From assembly GCA_037178625.1 (NCBI GenBank), contig CM074149.1, positions 62,001 through 126,000 on the forward strand: 64,000 bases of DNA. The letters are read 5' to 3'. Numbering within the stretch: the first letter of the stretch is position 1; every line of letters begins with the position of its first letter. Below are positions 60,647 to 64,000 of this stretch, piece after piece. Origin of the DNA: Skeletonema tropicum (lineage: Eukaryota > Bacillariophyta > Thalassiosirophyceae > Thalassiosirales > Thalassiosiraceae). Below the pieces are notes generated by a model. It had not been told where the DNA came from, did not search any database, and saw only the letters and a program-made list of their open reading frames with translations. The position numbers and the translations under genes are program-made.

Positions 60647-62331
60647 ATGCGCATCGCCATCTCAAGTGTCGCCCTCGCCGCTGTGCTATCGGCAGCCTCG
60701 GCCTTTCAGCCGTCGGCTCTTCGTGTTCCCATCACGACGGTGCGATCATCATCATCGCCCATCATTCACTACCCATCATCTATTACCACCACCGTCAAGA
60801 AATCTACACTTGCCGCCGCCCCACTGCGCATGACCAATGATGAAGCCGCTGACGACACCACCACCACCACCTCCAGCGGAACAGGCACGGCCTCCATGCC
60901 CAACGAAATCTTCAATCTCGTCAAATCCATCGTGGGCGCCGGAGTGCTCTCCCTGCCCGCTGGAATTGCCGCGTTTGGGAATGCTCCATCGGCGGTACTT
61001 CCGGCCATGGCGTTGATTTGTATTATTGGTGGTTTTTCGGCGTATGGATTTTCGTTGATTGGGCGTGTTTGTAGTTATACGGGCGGGCAGAGTTATCGTG
61101 GGGCATGGAGTGAGAGTGTGGGCGATGAGACTAGTTGGATTCCTGGTGAGTAGATTTTAGGTGTATGTATTGTGTGTTCTTAGCTTACTGCACGCCATTC
61201 ATTCATTCATTCATCATATTCATTCTATTATGTATGTGCATTAAAATCATTCATTCCTGCATCTACATACAATCATCTACATCACATATCATATATATAT
61301 ATATTATATATACAGCCGTCACGTGCACATTCAAAACATGCTTCGCCGTGCTAAGTTACTCCATGATTTTGGGTGACACCATCCGCGCCCTACTCATGAC
61401 GTTTGGAATTCAAACGACACGAACATTGGCGTTATTGGGAGTTACCGGAACAACACTCTTGCCACTCTGTCTATTGAAGAATTTGTCCAGTCTTGCTCCA
61501 TTCTCTCTTGCGGGGATTGCCGGCATGTTCTACACGACGATTGCCATGGCAATGCGGTATTTGGGTGGACAGTACAAAGTGGGAACTGTGGGAACTAAGA
61601 CTGTTGCTGCTGTACCGGCTGGAAAGTACATTGCCGATGTAGCCACCAACTATCAACCACAATTTGGAAATTTGGGAGCATCCGCGGCATTGTCTCCCAA
61701 TACATTCATTCTTATTTGTATGCTGTCGACTGCGTACATGGCTCACTTTAATGCGCCCAAATTCTTCATCGAGTTGAAAGATAATACCATCAAGAGGTAC
61801 AATACAGTCGTTGGGACGTCATTTGGGATCTCCATCTTTTTGTTTGCATTGATTGGATCGTTGGGGTTCTTGACATTTGGTAGTGCGAGTAGTGGATTGA
61901 TTCTCAACAATTATGCCGCGACAGATGGTTTGATGAGTTTGAGTCGTTTTGCGGTGGCATTTTCCATTATATTTTCGTTCCCACTTGCCTTTGTGGGTGC
62001 AAGGGATGGATGGCTCGATTTACTCAAGGTGCCGATGGAAAAGCGTACCGATTCTGTTCTTACCAAGACTACATTGGCTATTTTGGGGGGTATTACTCTT
62101 ATTGCGACACAGTTGAAGGAGTTGGCGTTCATCATGTCATTTGCTGGTGCAACTTTGGGGAATGCCTTGATTTATGTTTATCCATCACTCATGTTCCGTG
62201 CTGCAGTGAAGAAGATGGGAGACAAAGCAAGCAAGGGATTGAAGCGGGAAGTCCCATTCGCCATGTTTTCGGCGTTGCTTGGAGTTGGTATGGGAGCAAT
62301 TGGAACAAAGATGGCGTTTGCATTGCTTTAA
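60647..62331 (+). CDS. AAAP-type amino-acid transporter with plastid-type presequence
   Basis: Exon 1 is 60647-61145 and exon 2 is 61316-62331, with an intron at 61146-61315 (GTGAGT...ATACAG, 170 nt, phase 1). The product is about 504 residues. The N-terminus MRIAISSVALAAVLSAASAF is a signal peptide ending in the ASAF motif with Phe at +1, followed by a Ser/Thr-rich stretch (TTVRSSSS). This is the diatom bipartite targeting signal for complex plastids. From residue ~85, EIFNLVKSIVGAGVLSLPAG marks the first helix of the amino acid/auxin permease (AAAP) family. About ten more hydrophobic segments follow, among them LAPFSLAGIAGMFYTTIAMA, FILICMLSTAYMAHFNAPKF and FSIIFSFPLAFVGARDGWLD. The likely role is amino-acid transport across a plastid membrane; the substrate is unknown. 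An upstream in-frame extension to 60488 is open but less likely to be used. Confidence 0.88.
61146..61315 (+). other. 170-nt intron
   Basis: The donor is GTGAGT; the acceptor ATACAG is preceded by a TATATA-rich run and ATTCATTCATTC repeats. Splicing joins SWIP to AVTCTFKTCFAV, giving a continuous transporter. Confidence 0.85.
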
Positions 62332-63358
62332 TAATGTGCACGTAAGTAGAATATCCGCAGCAACTTGATGCTATTGCTCCACGGACAGGAATTGCTCATT
62401 GAGATATGTAGATGTAGCGGCTGAGGGGAACTTTTTTGACTACAACAAGAAATACAGCAGTTATCTAGATATACTTATACCCCAACCTTTTTAGTTCATT
62501 AGTGCCAGATGCGCCAACAACGGACGAGGAGTTAACGAGTAAACATTAGAATTTTCTGTTGGTCAAGAATTTTTTGTTTTTGTCTGGGAAATTCAGAAAT
62601 CAGGCACGTCTGTTGCGTTAAACACGATGTAAGCTAGGAGTATTTAGTTGAGACATCAGGCTTAACTTGGTATTTACAAGCAGCAACTGCTTCATCGTTA
62701 TCCATTTACAAATTCTTTCAAGCAACATCATCAAGAAAGCAAGAGTCTATAAAGACTTGGCTTTGTTTGCTTTCCCGCCTCACTCACAAATGAGGTGTTC
62801 CGCTATAATAACCGATGCCTGGTGTCATTCCATTTTTGTAATATAAGAATATACCTGTCTTGTTCAAGGTATATAGCGGCACGCATCTCTTAAATTATCA
62901 GACGGGGCTGCCAGGGTGTGGGGCAACGAACGAGAAATGCATATCAAAGTTTGAAGGGAAAGAGCAAGGAGTTGGGATTGGCTCAGCCAGCCACACGTCT
63001 GCATTGACCGCAGGCCCTCTTGTCAAGAGCTGGAGAAAAGCCTTCGACAGTATCACATAGGTAGACATAGATTTTGTCTTTTCTATTGGAGAAAAGCATC
63101 TGCTGGTTCCAACACGTTGTGAGGCTTGAAGGGAATTTCAAGCAGGTTGAGCGACTTGAAGGGAACAGGCTTAATGCTGCATGCAAAGTAATAATATAAT
63201 TACTTATTTCCATTCCTACTGTTAGCAGAGAGAGCACTCAGTTGCAATAATACACATATTACCAGAGTTATGCAGATCAGAACAATCGTACTGAAAGTCG
63301 AGAAGAAAATAGAGACCTCAAATTGATTCCCAAGATAGCAGAAACGAAATCTCTCACC
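62332..63358. other. Intergenic, no supported gene
   Basis: Neither strand shows a convincing coding region. Short repeated words (CTTGAAGGGAA) lie near 63125-63165. Confidence 0.5.
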
Positions 63359-63688
63359 ATGAACAACACTACCAAATCCAAAGGAAACAATTCCACCTCA
63401 GAGCAATGCATAACGGTTGCCACCAAGACTCATGACGGAGGCACTAATCCATCCATAGAAAGACCAAGAGGGCAGCCTGTTCGCAAGCATGAAGATCCGT
63501 TCATGTACTTCTCTCATCAAGAGACAAGAATGAATTCCTTGCTCTTGACCGGTGACAGCGAAGAGAGTAATGAACGAGTCGCCGGAGAGTTAGATGTTCG
63601 CAAGACAAAGATCTCGTTCGAGCTTCACCCGTTGCTAGTGCTTGAGTCTTTATTCCTCCAGGTCCATCACGCTCGGGATAACCTGTGA
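63359..63688 (+). CDS. Small hypothetical protein
   Basis: From the ATG at 63359 (MNNTTKSKGNNSTSEQCITV) the frame runs 109 codons. The second half looks like a conserved domain: DPFMYFSHQETRMNSLLLTG, then VRKTKISFELHPLLVLESLF. The frame ends soon after GTCCATCACG; CCAG/GTCCATC at 63659 could also be a donor-like site, so it may be exon 1 of a longer gene. I do not recognise the family. Confidence 0.4.
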   Translation: MNNTTKSKGNNSTSEQCITVATKTHDGGTNPSIERPRGQPVRKHEDPFMYFSHQETRMNSLLLTGDSEESNERVAGELDVRKTKISFELHPLLVLESLFLQVHHARDNL

Positions 63689-64000
63689 TTGACATGGTGA
63701 ACTCTATGGGTTCGGCATATCCCAGAGGAGCTCAGTGGACCTAGGAGCATAATACCATCTGAAGGCTCATATTGATTTATTCACAGTGCTCACCAACATC
63801 AACATTTAGTTAACTGCAATATAAGAATCACTCAATTACTAATGTTAACTAATGTGACAATGTGCAATTCCTCTTCTTCACAATCAGTTTTGATTTGGCA
63901 GCAAGGCAAGACCTCTCTACCTTCTTCCTCCAAGCAGTACAGAAGATTGACATACTGAAAATGGTTTTGTAAGGTATTGGACTACCTATATCTACCATGG
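63689..64000. other. Window end, no supported gene
   Basis: Nothing recognisable. It may contain the continuation of the small gene. Confidence 0.4.

Overview
This window looks like nuclear DNA of a diatom, most likely a centric (Thalassiosirales-like) species. The evidence is a plastid-style bipartite presequence with an ASAF motif, a Lys/Ser-rich silaffin-like tail, BspA-type LRR and MYND/RING/Sel1 gene families, short GT-AG introns (72, 114, 127 and 170 nt), TTAGGG telomere-type repeats and Copia fragments of the kind common in diatoms. The genus assignment is inference. No ribosomal RNA, canonical tRNA gene or CRISPR array was seen.

The left part (1-28.8 kb) has a subtelomeric character. 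A higher-order satellite fills 1-6072: 12 copies of a ~285-bp ORF module separated by one to three copies of a 114-bp module. A 2.2-kb decayed element (6073-8260) breaks the satellite, which resumes at 8261-8694 and again at 25.2-26.3 kb, where a 405-bp TTAGGG block is embedded in it. Between these blocks lie an unknown gene (8769-9398), a large two-exon acidic-tailed gene (10964-14341), a truncated PIF1-like helicase next to a two-exon gene (14.9-16.9 kb, minus), a RING/Sel1 gene whose C-terminus was changed by a SINE insertion (19166-19915), a 96-bp minisatellite (22131-22936) and a zinc-finger/Josephin fusion with one frameshift (23340-25053). An ankyrin gene and a small hypothetical gene follow (26540-28673). 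DNA leaders are shared between unrelated genes and the satellite, which suggests the satellite flanks have been reshuffled as promoter or leader modules.

The middle (28.8-42.7 kb) is gene-poor and rich in DNA transposons: a 2.7-kb element with ~0.8-kb inverted arms (30784-33497), a foldback cluster (33.5-33.9 kb), a degenerate hAT element with a perfect 8-bp target duplication (37037-38524) and a hAT-type MITE, also with a perfect 8-bp duplication (38574-38787). Genes here are two full-length LRR paralogs (34031, 38870), a membrane-anchored Cys-rich protein with a silaffin-like tail (35704-36519, minus) and a MYND/RING-like/Sel1 protein (41010-42008, minus).

The right part (42.8-64 kb) holds two duplicated LicD/fukutin-like genes (43186-44301 and 49650-50642, minus), a SAM methyltransferase (51537-52208), a decayed secreted-protein gene (52761-54686, minus), Copia remnants, a third LRR paralog cut off by an LTR at 57001, two copies of a hairpin-forming repeat that show a compensatory base-pair change (59.4-59.9 kb), a probably plastid-targeted amino-acid transporter (60647-62331) and a small hypothetical gene (63359-63688). 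Three copies of one SINE family lie across the window, two of them with 17-bp target duplications. No operon-like organisation is expected; the main theme is gene families being duplicated, re-leadered and broken by mobile DNA.
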